A program made the position numbers and the translations under genes. Of a DNA stretch of 64,000 nt, positions 1-7,227 are shown piece by piece. The notes under the pieces are model-generated. The model made no database searches. It had not been told where the DNA came from and was given only the letters and a program-made list of their open reading frames with translations. The stretch covers positions 9,055 to 73,054 of the forward strand of contig DAITDU010000005.1 of assembly GCA_036839715.1 (NCBI GenBank), written 5' to 3'. This DNA is from Thermocaproicibacter sp002410755 (lineage in GTDB: Bacteria > Bacillota > Clostridia > Oscillospirales > Acutalibacteraceae). Positions within the stretch are counted from its first letter, which is position 1, and every line of letters starts with the position of its first letter.

Positions 1-838
1 CCACGGCTTTGGCTTCATCTTTTGCAACACCATCGCCCCTCTCATAGCAAAGCCCAAGCTTGTCGTCCGCTTCCGAAAACCCCTGTGTGGCGGCTTTGGC
101 AAACAGGCTGACTGCTTTTGCCTGATCCTTTGCGACGCCAGCCCCGTTCTGATAGCATATTCCAAGGCTATATTCTGACTTTGCATCACTGCTGTTGGCC
201 CCGCGGACGAAATAATCCGCCGCTTTTGTCTGGTCTTTTGTGACGCCGTCCCCATTGTAATACCAGGTTCCGAGCGCCCCGCTGGCTTCTGCCAATCCCT
301 GATTAGCTGCCTTTGTCAGCCAGGCGACCGCCTTTGAACTGTCCTTTTGTACACCAGTGCCGCTGTGATAGCAGAGCCCAAGGTAGTATTCGCAGGACTT
401 GTCGCCTTTTTCGGATCCTTTTTCATAAAGGCTTGCCGCTTTGCTGGTGTCCTGCTTTGTGCCAATACCCTGCTCATAACAGGAACCAAGGTATCCAATG
501 GCTGGGGAATATCCCTGCGCAGCGGCTTTGGAGAAATACTGAAAAGCAAGGGACGAGTTTTTTGCAACACCGTCACGGCCTGCTTCGCAGTAAAGGCCCA
601 GCAAGCTTTCCGCCGGGGCGTAGCCCTGTTCCGCCGATTTCCGGAGCCAGTCTACTGCCTGTGCTTTCTGCTTCTGTGTGCCGTCTGCGTACTGGACAGC
701 ATGGTTATACTGATAAACCCGGTCGTTCGGGTTTAAAGTGGCGTTAAAAAAATTTCTTCCAAGCACCCACAGGACAAAGACCGAGGCTGAAACAATAATA
801 GCAATCACCAAAGGACGCTTCGATTTTTCTGTACTCAT
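1..838 (-). CDS. Membrane-anchored Sel1-repeat (TPR-like) protein, C-terminus beyond window
   Basis: An open frame runs from an ATG at 838 to the left edge with no stop, so at least 279 residues are present and the C-terminus is missing. An SD (GGAGG) lies a few bases before the ATG. Residues about 7-25 form one hydrophobic helix, a signal anchor, so the rest probably lies outside the membrane. From about residue 35 the protein is a series of roughly 36-residue Sel1 repeats. At least six can be seen, with motifs such as LGLCY, GDGVAKD and KAAAQGY. Sel1 repeats are alpha/alpha solenoids that act as protein-protein adaptors; no catalytic residues are visible. The gene starts 26 bp after the XRE/propeller gene stops and is probably co-transcribed with it. 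The family is secure, the partner is unknown. Confidence 0.85.
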   Translation of the reverse strand, partial: MSTEKSKRPLVIAIIVSASVFVLWVLGRNFFNATLNPNDRVYQYNHAVQYADGTQKQKAQAVDWLRKSAEQGYAPAESLLGLYCEAGRDGVAKNSSLAFQYFSKAAAQGYSPAIGYLGSCYEQGIGTKQDTSKAASLYEKGSEKGDKSCEYYLGLCYHSGTGVQKDSSKAVAWLTKAANQGLAEASGALGTWYYNGDGVTKDQTKAADYFVRGANSSDAKSEYSLGICYQNGAGVAKDQAKAVSLFAKAATQGFSEADDKLGLCYERGDGVAKDEAKAV

Positions 839-864
839 TTTTCCTCCATCACGAAAATGAAAAG

Positions 865-3324
865 CTATGAGTTACTGTTGGACGGCGTCTTTTCCTGGTC
901 AACGTATTGCCAGGTCTTTCCATCATCTTTCGAGCTGTACCGTGCGCGGTAGGTACCAAAATCCCCATCACTCCCTTGGGTAACATAAAGGACAGGAACC
1001 CCGTTTTCCAGATATGGTACCTGAGGCGTGTCATATACCTGCCCAAAAGTAAGCCCGGAAACAGCAGAATTCCCGGTCTCTGAGAGGCTTCCCGCAGGCA
1101 GTATCACTTTGGTGAAACTTTTTCCGCCGTCGGTCGTTTCATAGAGTTCGCCATGGTCCCCGGCCGTGTCAGTGTAGCTGAGGTAGCCGACTTCCGGGCT
1201 GAGAAAGTTCATTCCAGTCAAAGTCTGGGTAGAGGGTGTCTGCCGACTTTTCCAGGTTTCTCCGGCGTCGTCGATCGTGTAAAGGAGTGAACCCTTATAG
1301 TCATGTGTCCCCGCGAGCCCTACGGCCACTGCGGCAAAGCCGTTGCCGGTAAAAACAACATAGCGGGAAGCAATGCCGCCGCCAATGTCACTGCTGCCTG
1401 TTACGGGATACGTTTCCCACGTTTTGCCCTGATTGGGTGTGAACAGAACCGTGAGGGAAGAACGGCCAAAGATTACATAGCTGAAATTATCAGAGACATG
1501 CCAGCACCCGTCTGCAAGCTTTGCTGCGCTGCCGTTCTGAAGAATTGAACCGACGGCATCTTTTGAAAGGTTTAGTGCTGTCCAGCGGTGGCCATAGTCC
1601 CATGTGAAGGAAAGGACATCATCCTGCACACGGTAAGTATCTTTTTCCGACGTCTGTGGAAGCGTCTGGCTGTCACTTCCCGATGATTTGCTTGTGCTGC
1701 GCAGTACAAGCGGCGCAGTTTGGCTCATGGAAACCTGACACAGCGTCAATGTTCCGCCATAGGAAACGAGCAACGTTTTGGGATCAATTTTGCAGTCCTC
1801 GTTGAGGGCAACGGCCCACTGGGGCACCTGATTCTTGCACAGGACAATAGACGTCAGGCCATACTGCACGCAGTCCTTGGTGCTGTAGTCGTATTCTGTA
1901 CTGCCGTTTGAAAGGACAATCCCTTTTGTATCGCGCACGAGTTTCCAACCCGCCGTGTTTTTCCCGGATGGTTCCCAGGAGCCATCCAGTGCGGCTTCTA
2001 CATAATAAGAAGCGTCGCGCCCACGGTCGCCAAAAGTTGCGACCATCTGATGGACAGGCCCGTTTTCTTCAGATACATAGGTGATGGCGCAGATATCACC
2101 GGTCAGCCACTGGATTTTCGGGTTCCCATATACCGTGTAGGAAAACTGCTGGTAGGGGCGTGCAAAACAAAGAAACGGATTGTGGTATTGCATGGTTTTC
2201 CCGGTTGAGATGTCACGCTTGAGAATCAGCGTGTTCTGTCCGTCGGGGGAAGCTGACAAGATGTCCTGTGTCTTGGCGGCGGTTGAAAGAGCGCCGGTAA
2301 TGTCTGCAACCGTCATGGCCCCGCAGAGGATGCCAACCCATACTAGGATCACCGGCTTTTTCCCGGCAAGGAGAAGAGTTGACAAAAAGGCGAAAAGAAT
2401 CGCAATAAAATTGATTAGGTACATAACCCACTCAGCCTGATAGGCAACACTGTACTTTGCATGGAGGATAAGATACCCGGCCTGAAACAGCAGAGCAAGG
2501 AATGCAACTCCTGCAAAAACCAGACCAAAGCTATGCGTTAGGCTTTTTTTGGATGCAGTTTCACATTTTGCCCCTGTGCAGGATGTGCGGAGAAAAGACA
2601 TCAACGCTTGCCACTGTTCTTCCGGAAGGGACTGCTTTTGCAGAAAGACAGCTTCCCGCCCGCAGAAAACTGCCAGCAACCCGGCAGTTTCCACAAACTT
2701 TGTCACGCGGTCATAGCGCCATGTCTTTGCCGTTCCGTTCCGGGAGACTGTAAACCCATCATCCGTAAACTGAACCGAACAGGAATCCCATTCGGGCTTC
2801 CGAAAAGCCTTCAGGAACCGATAACCTTCAAGGCACAGAAAAAGGCAGCAGATACCGGCGGTTGCCGGTAGCACCGTCAGGAGGGGAGAGACAGAACGGG
2901 ATGTAAAGGCTGAAAAACCGGCCGCAGCAACTGCCAGCGCCAGCAGGAAAATCCCTGCAAACAGGCACAGCAGGCGTGGCCAAAGATAAAATTCCTGCCA
3001 GTATGTTTTGGCGCTGAGAAGCTGCAGCCGGTGCGTAACAGCAAACTGTAAGGTATATTTTGCCTTTCTCTTTTCGCTGCTGCCAGCCGTCCCTTCGGGA
3101 ACGGGAGAAAGAACACAGCTTTCCCCCTGGAGAAGCTCATCCACTGTAACGTGAAGGGCTTTTGCCAGTTCAGTCAGCAGCCCGATATCCGGGGCACCCT
3201 GCCCGGTTTCCCATTTGGAGACTGCTTTATTGGTTACACTGAGCTTTTCCGCCAGTTCCTGCTGAGTAAGACCGGCAGCTCTGCGGCGCTCGGAAATAAA
3301 TTTTCCTATTTTAATTGTATCCAA
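865..3324 (-). CDS. XRE-family HTH regulator fused to five membrane helices and an extracytoplasmic Asp-box beta-propeller
   Basis: This 819-aa protein starts at TTG 3324, supported by an SD AGGTGGGG seven bases upstream. Residues 1-65 are a canonical XRE/Cro HTH (LTQQELAEKLSV, AVSKWETG). Hydrophobic helices lie at about 113-136, 147-171, 264-288, 298-320 and 324-347. Residues about 180-248 between helices 2 and 3 resemble a YcxB-like PH-type domain. The last 470 residues contain four Asp-box/BNR motifs (NQGKTW, DDAGETW, TDGGKSF, KDDGKTW), which mark sialidase- or Vps10-like propellers. Five helices place the HTH inside and the propeller outside. I infer a one-piece transmembrane regulator sensing an envelope or external ligand; catalytic sialidase residues were not identified. 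The Sel1 gene follows on the same strand. Confidence 0.85.
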   Translation of the reverse strand: MDTIKIGKFISERRRAAGLTQQELAEKLSVTNKAVSKWETGQGAPDIGLLTELAKALHVTVDELLQGESCVLSPVPEGTAGSSEKRKAKYTLQFAVTHRLQLLSAKTYWQEFYLWPRLLCLFAGIFLLALAVAAAGFSAFTSRSVSPLLTVLPATAGICCLFLCLEGYRFLKAFRKPEWDSCSVQFTDDGFTVSRNGTAKTWRYDRVTKFVETAGLLAVFCGREAVFLQKQSLPEEQWQALMSFLRTSCTGAKCETASKKSLTHSFGLVFAGVAFLALLFQAGYLILHAKYSVAYQAEWVMYLINFIAILFAFLSTLLLAGKKPVILVWVGILCGAMTVADITGALSTAAKTQDILSASPDGQNTLILKRDISTGKTMQYHNPFLCFARPYQQFSYTVYGNPKIQWLTGDICAITYVSEENGPVHQMVATFGDRGRDASYYVEAALDGSWEPSGKNTAGWKLVRDTKGIVLSNGSTEYDYSTKDCVQYGLTSIVLCKNQVPQWAVALNEDCKIDPKTLLVSYGGTLTLCQVSMSQTAPLVLRSTSKSSGSDSQTLPQTSEKDTYRVQDDVLSFTWDYGHRWTALNLSKDAVGSILQNGSAAKLADGCWHVSDNFSYVIFGRSSLTVLFTPNQGKTWETYPVTGSSDIGGGIASRYVVFTGNGFAAVAVGLAGTHDYKGSLLYTIDDAGETWKSRQTPSTQTLTGMNFLSPEVGYLSYTDTAGDHGELYETTDGGKSFTKVILPAGSLSETGNSAVSGLTFGQVYDTPQVPYLENGVPVLYVTQGSDGDFGTYRARYSSKDDGKTWQYVDQEKTPSNSNS

Positions 3325-3360
3325 GTCAGCACCCCACCTGAAATCAGAATTTAAACACCC

Positions 3361-3398
3361 TCTGTTAACGTCAGGATGTATATTTTCAGTTTAACAGA
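3361..3398. promoter_or_regulatory. Inverted repeat, candidate operator of the XRE gene
   Basis: A perfect 8-bp inverted repeat (TCTGTTAA at 3361-3368 and TTAACAGA at 3391-3398, 22-bp spacer) lies 37 bp upstream of the TTG start of the XRE-type gene. The spacer holds a -10-like TATACA on the minus strand, but no good -35 is visible. XRE regulators often bind dyads near their own promoters, so autoregulation is a reasonable inference, not shown. Confidence 0.35.
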
Positions 3399-3404
3399 AT
3401 CCCG

Positions 3405-3431
3405 ACTAAAAGCAAAGGAACGAAGTGTTCC
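3405..3431 (-). terminator. Weak terminator after tsaD
   Basis: On the minus strand GGAAC-ACTTC-GTTCC (arms 3417-3421 and 3427-3431) is followed by TTTGCTTTT. The stem is only 5 bp, so termination is likely partial. Confidence 0.4.
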
Positions 3432-3486
3432 AATTTACTCCACGCTGCGTAGAGTTGGCCGGAACTGCACGAAAAACAGCCCCGTT

Positions 3487-4509
3487 TCAGGCTTCCCCAT
3501 AGCTTTTCTCAACCGGGAGTTCAGCGTGGGCGTTCAGGTCGGCGCCAGCCGTATGGCCGGCAAGAAATTCATAGTAGCCCTGTGCGCCAACCATGGCACC
3601 GTTGTCACCGCAGTAACACAACTCCGGCCGGTAAAACGTAAAGCCTTGTTTTTTGCATTCGCTTTCCAGTGTGCGCCGCAGCAGCCGATTCGCTGAGACA
3701 CCGCCCGCAATCGCAAGCTTTTTGGCCCCGGTATTTTTTGCGGCGAGGAAGAAGTTTCGTGTCAGGCAGTCCACCACAGCTTTTCGATAGGAAGCGGCAA
3801 GGTCGGGGATGTTAAGTATTTCTCCGCGCTGACTGGCATTGTGAATCAGGTTAATGGCATGCGTCTTAAGGCCGGAGAAGCTGAAATCATAAGGAGCGCC
3901 ATCCACGGATGGACGGGGAAGACGGTAGGCTTTCGGATTGCCGCTTTCGGCAATCCTGTCCAGCTCCACACCGCCAGGATAGGGAATCCCCATGGCACGT
4001 GCGGCTTTGTCGAACGCTTCTCCTGCAGCGTCGTCGCGCGTGCGGCCAAGGACGCGCAGCTCTGTGTAGCCGTCGACGGTTACAATATGAGTATGGCCTC
4101 CTGAAACAACAAGGCACAGAAACGGCGGTTCAAGCTCCGGAAAAGTCAGGTAGTTTGCAGCAATATGCGAGCGCAGGTGATGGACCGGGATGAGGGGCTT
4201 TCCTGCTGCAAGGGAAAGCCCCTTTGCAAAATTGACGCCGACCAGAAGAGCGCCGATTAGGCCAGGTGCGTAGGTGACGGCGACCGCATCAATCCCGCTG
4301 AGGCCGGTTCCGGCGCTTTCGAGCGCTTCGCGGACGACACCGCAGATTGCCTCACAGTGGCGGCGGGAAGCAATTTCCGGCACAACGCCGCCGTAGAGCT
4401 TGTGCTCCGGCACCTGTGACGCGACAATGTTGGAGAGGACAGTGCGGCCATCCTCCACAACGGCTGCCGCCGTTTCATCGCAGGAACTTTCAATTCCGAG
4501 TATTTTCAT
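3487..4509 (-). CDS. tsaD: tRNA N6-adenosine threonylcarbamoyltransferase TsaD
   Basis: TsaD (Gcp/YgjD/Kae1) transfers the threonylcarbamoyl group from TC-AMP to A37 of ANN-reading tRNAs to make t6A. The 340 residues match the usual length. The ASKHA start (GIESSCDETAAAV) is at residues 5-17. The metal-binding His pair sits in HHLRSHIA (residues 110-117), and the third ligand Asp in CGDNGAMVG (about residue 302). The ATG at 4509 overlaps by 4 bp (ATGA) the stop of a 59-aa membrane ORF, which follows rimI, so the genes are translationally coupled. The partners tsaB and tsaE are not in the window; tsaD next to rimI is a common arrangement. Function is certain by family. Confidence 0.97.
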   Translation of the reverse strand: MKILGIESSCDETAAAVVEDGRTVLSNIVASQVPEHKLYGGVVPEIASRRHCEAICGVVREALESAGTGLSGIDAVAVTYAPGLIGALLVGVNFAKGLSLAAGKPLIPVHHLRSHIAANYLTFPELEPPFLCLVVSGGHTHIVTVDGYTELRVLGRTRDDAAGEAFDKAARAMGIPYPGGVELDRIAESGNPKAYRLPRPSVDGAPYDFSFSGLKTHAINLIHNASQRGEILNIPDLAASYRKAVVDCLTRNFFLAAKNTGAKKLAIAGGVSANRLLRRTLESECKKQGFTFYRPELCYCGDNGAMVGAQGYYEFLAGHTAGADLNAHAELPVEKSYGEA

Positions 4510-4685
4510 GTATTCTCCTTCCCGACTTTCGCAAAAGAGCCTGCCCCGGCGCGGAACGAACCGTTTTTTCCGCCTAAGCTGATATCAACGTGGATCCCTT
4601 TCCGAAGAGAGAAAAGCAGCCCTGCCGCAAACCCGGCGAGGAAACAGGCCGCTTTTGCTGAAAAGCTGAATTTTTTGTTAGACAT
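4506..4685 (-). CDS. Small single-pass membrane protein between rimI and tsaD (59 aa)
   Basis: A 59-codon ORF begins at ATG 4685 with an upstream SD (AAAGGAG) and ends in a TGA that overlaps the tsaD ATG. It has a short basic N-terminus (MSNKKFSFSAK), one hydrophobic helix at about residues 11-26 with small-residue spacing (FLAGFAAGLLF), and a soluble tail of about 30 residues rich in Gly, Lys and Ser. I know no family for it. SD, coupling and intact frame between two real genes argue that it is translated. It may be a membrane tether or an unrelated passenger. Confidence 0.65.
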   Translation of the reverse strand: MSNKKFSFSAKAACFLAGFAAGLLFSLRKGIHVDISLGGKNGSFRAGAGSFAKVGKENT

Positions 4686-4704
4686 AGATTATCGCTGCTC
4701 CTTT

Positions 4705-5175
4705 TTAAATGCCGCTTTTTTGGAAAACACCCTCAAAATACAGCGTCAGAATCAGGGCATCTTCGTTCGGCTGGCTATAAAATCCGCGCCGCAGCCCAGC
4801 TTCCCGGAATCCGAGGCTTCGGTACAGCGCATTTGCAGCGCTGTTTGAAACACGCACTTCAAGCGAAAGAAACGACGCATGACGCTTTTTTGCTTCCCCA
4901 ATCAGATATTCCATCAGGGTGCGGGCAATGCCGAGCCGCCGGTATTCCGGAAAAACGGCAACGTCGTCAATATAGCATTCGTCCAGCACACAGTTCATCC
5001 CGGCATATCCGACGGTCTTTCCATCCAGCTCTGCCACAGCAAAGACAGCTCCCGCTCTGCCAATTTCCATAGCAAGGCCGGGTTTTGTCCAAGGTTCCGA
5101 AAAGCATAAACGCTCAAGCTCCGCAAGGTCATCCAGGTGACGCTCTTCCATAGGGACAATTTTCAGCTCAGCCAT
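4705..5175 (-). CDS. rimI: Ribosomal protein S18-alanine N-acetyltransferase RimI
   Basis: A GNAT-fold acetyltransferase of 156 aa, the family's usual length. RimI acetylates the N-terminal Ala of ribosomal protein S18. The acetyl-CoA loop is visible in YRRLGIARTLM, and the C-terminal NALYRSLGF motif is typical of RimI. I chose the ATG at 5175 (MAELKIVPM) because a longer frame to 5241 adds 22 residues with no homology-like character and would lie inside the preceding gene. The chosen start overlaps the end of the upstream GT-C gene by 13 bp, which suggests coupling. The exact substrate is inferred from family and from position before tsaD; other protein N-acetyltransferases look similar. Confidence 0.88.
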   Translation of the reverse strand: MAELKIVPMEERHLDDLAELERLCFSEPWTKPGLAMEIGRAGAVFAVAELDGKTVGYAGMNCVLDECYIDDVAVFPEYRRLGIARTLMEYLIGEAKKRHASFLSLEVRVSNSAANALYRSLGFREAGLRRGFYSQPNEDALILTLYFEGVFQKSGI

Positions 5176-6347
5176 TTTCTGCGCACCACTTTTTCGATTT
5201 TCTCGTCCCGCGAAAGGAACACGGTGCTGATTCCAACCCAAAGCAGGCAGCAGAACATCAGCACGGAGAGAACCCTTCCGTTGATAAAATGCGCACCGAA
5301 CAAATGGTGGCAGACAACGTAGGTAGAACTCAGCACCGTGAGAATCGGCACATAAAATTTTTCCGGGAAAAAGAATGCATAGATAACGGAGAGAACATCC
5401 GCCATATAGTAACAGCGCTCGTTCATCCAGGGCAAAACGTATGGCACAAGCAGCACGGAAAGTAGCGCCAGGGAAACAATCATGTCGTCTGTCATGTCAA
5501 CCTCAAGACGCTTGAAGTAGAGAACTATGGCAAGGATTAGCAAAACTGCAAGCACTGTGATAAGATTCCCTGCAAAGGGTGACAGGCCGTTCGGATACCA
5601 GATTGCGAGGTTTGGAAGCACATTCCGCAGGCCGCGGCGATTCCCTGCCTGACGGTAATAGACCATCAGCAGATCGGTGAAGCTGCGTCCGGCAAATACT
5701 GCGGGAAGCATTGAAACAAGGTAGACTGCCGGAACAATGAACAGGCTCCTCCACTGGATTTTCCGGCGCAGAAGCATCAAAAGAAGGAATGGTGCAAAAA
5801 ACATTGCTTCCGGCTTAAAGATAAATGCAATGGAAAATGCCATCACAGCGGCATACTGTCGGCCTTCCAGCAGATAGCAGAGGCAGGCGAGCAGCGCGGC
5901 GGCATAAAGAGAGTCATATTCCCCCCATGCGGCGGAGTTCAAAAGAACGCTTGGCAGAAAAATCACGATGGTATAGGCAATCTCACCCCAGAATTTCTCA
6001 TATTTCATCCGAATAATGCGCATGGCGTAGTGGGCCATGACGATATCTCCGGCAAACGAAAGCATCTTGATAAGGAACAAGTCTTTTATGGGGAGATAGG
6101 TCAGCAGCGCCAGAAGGTAGAAATAAGGAGGTGTGTAGTCGCCAAAGTTATGCCCGATAGCTGCCAGGCCACCACCACTGCGGAGTTCCGTAAACCAGAC
6201 ATGCAGGAGCTGCCGGTAGTCATCGGACTGAAATGGCAGGAATTTCACACGCGCGGCGAAAGCAAGCACTGTGACCGCCAGCAGAAACAGAAGGCTTTCC
6301 GCGGTGACAAAATTAACAAATGCTTTCCGTTTGCCCAATGCAACCAC
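5163..6347 (-). CDS. Polytopic membrane glycosyltransferase, GT-C type
   Basis: A 394-aa membrane protein with about ten hydrophobic segments. The first outside loop carries an acidic pair (FQSDDYRQ, about residue 41) in the place where GT-C enzymes keep their catalytic or metal-binding acids. GT-C enzymes use polyprenyl-phosphate sugars to glycosylate acceptors on the outer face of the membrane; donor and acceptor cannot be told here. Later features (AAWGEYDSLYAA, FKPEAMFFAPF) resemble DUF2029/PMT_2-like mannosyltransferases. The start is uncertain: GTG at 6347 lies close to a GGAAAG SD, and a TTG three codons later is better spaced. It follows rlmA by 55 bp and overlaps rimI. Confidence 0.75.
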   Translation of the reverse strand: MVALGKRKAFVNFVTAESLLFLLAVTVLAFAARVKFLPFQSDDYRQLLHVWFTELRSGGGLAAIGHNFGDYTPPYFYLLALLTYLPIKDLFLIKMLSFAGDIVMAHYAMRIIRMKYEKFWGEIAYTIVIFLPSVLLNSAAWGEYDSLYAAALLACLCYLLEGRQYAAVMAFSIAFIFKPEAMFFAPFLLLMLLRRKIQWRSLFIVPAVYLVSMLPAVFAGRSFTDLLMVYYRQAGNRRGLRNVLPNLAIWYPNGLSPFAGNLITVLAVLLILAIVLYFKRLEVDMTDDMIVSLALLSVLLVPYVLPWMNERCYYMADVLSVIYAFFFPEKFYVPILTVLSSTYVVCHHLFGAHFINGRVLSVLMFCCLLWVGISTVFLSRDEKIEKVVRRKWLS

Positions 6348-6402
6348 GTCTTTCCGTATTTTTATGGATAAGTCTATTGAGTCAGCAAAAGCTGAATTTT
6401 AA

Positions 6403-7227
6403 TTATACCCGGTGGTAAAGGAGGTAATCAAAACCGATTTCCGTCCGGAGCGAAGTAAGCCTTTCGAGATGCTGTCGGCCTTCCCACGGCGTTTTCCATG
6501 CATAAGGCGTCATTGCAAACAGGTCCCGAATGGCCTCTTGGCTGTCCATTTCCAGTTTCCCGCGGACCGGCACACGCCCGAGGAAGGCAAACCCCGGATA
6601 TTCCGTATCCTTCTGCTCATTTTCATAGGGCTTCTCATAAAGGATTTCCTTGAGGCCGTAAAGATGGCGCCTGCTTGGCACAGCCAAAATCATTGTGCCG
6701 CCTGGCTTTACAACACGCGCAAATTCCTCCGGTACAATGGGGGCAAACACATCCGTGAGGAGGTCTGCCGAAGCGGAAAGAACCGGAATGGAAAAGGCGC
6801 TCCCCACAGCAAACGAAATATTTTTGTATTTTTTGGCTGCTGCTTTCACTGCGGCTTTTGAGATATCGAAACCGGAAAGCTCCGCATGGTGGCCTCCTGA
6901 AGAAAGGAAGCCCGCAAGGCGGCCTGTGTAATAACCTTCGCCGCAACCCGCGTCCAAGACGGCAGGACTGCCTGGCGGTAAATATTTTTCCGCAAGCCGG
7001 CTCAGGGCATCGCTGAAAATCCGGTAGTAGCCGCCTTCCAGGAAGCGCCTGCGCGCGGCGACCATCTTCCGGTCGTCGCCCGGCACCTTGGAATGCTTCC
7101 GGTTTGGCTGAAGAAGATAAACATAGCCTTCGGACGCAATATCAAAGCTGTGGCCGGCCGGACAGAGACAGGCCGTTTCCGTGCGCTGAAGCGGCAGTCC
7201 GCAGACGGGGCAGGCAAAAATACTCAT
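6403..7227 (-). CDS. rlmA: 23S rRNA (guanine-N1)-methyltransferase, RlmA family
   Basis: RlmA enzymes methylate N1 of a guanine in helix 35 of 23S rRNA (G745 or G748). This 274-aa protein shows the N-terminal zinc site of the family: CPVCG at residues 6-10 with a second part CPAGH at 22-26. The Rossmann methyltransferase follows, with motif I VLDAGCGEGYYTG near residue 95. The SAM-domain sequence VFAPIVPEEFARVVKPGG is characteristic of RlmA. The ATG overlaps the TGA of polA (ATGA), so the two are coupled. Whether the target is G745 or G748 cannot be told from sequence alone. Confidence 0.9.
   Translation of the reverse strand: MSIFACPVCGLPLQRTETACLCPAGHSFDIASEGYVYLLQPNRKHSKVPGDDRKMVAARRRFLEGGYYRIFSDALSRLAEKYLPPGSPAVLDAGCGEGYYTGRLAGFLSSGGHHAELSGFDISKAAVKAAAKKYKNISFAVGSAFSIPVLSASADLLTDVFAPIVPEEFARVVKPGGTMILAVPSRRHLYGLKEILYEKPYENEQKDTEYPGFAFLGRVPVRGKLEMDSQEAIRDLFAMTPYAWKTPWEGRQHLERLTSLRTEIGFDYLLYHRV

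Noticed and set aside
1..838. Tandem DNA repeat
   Set aside because: The periodicity is in the protein (Sel1 repeats of about 36 residues); the DNA copies have diverged.
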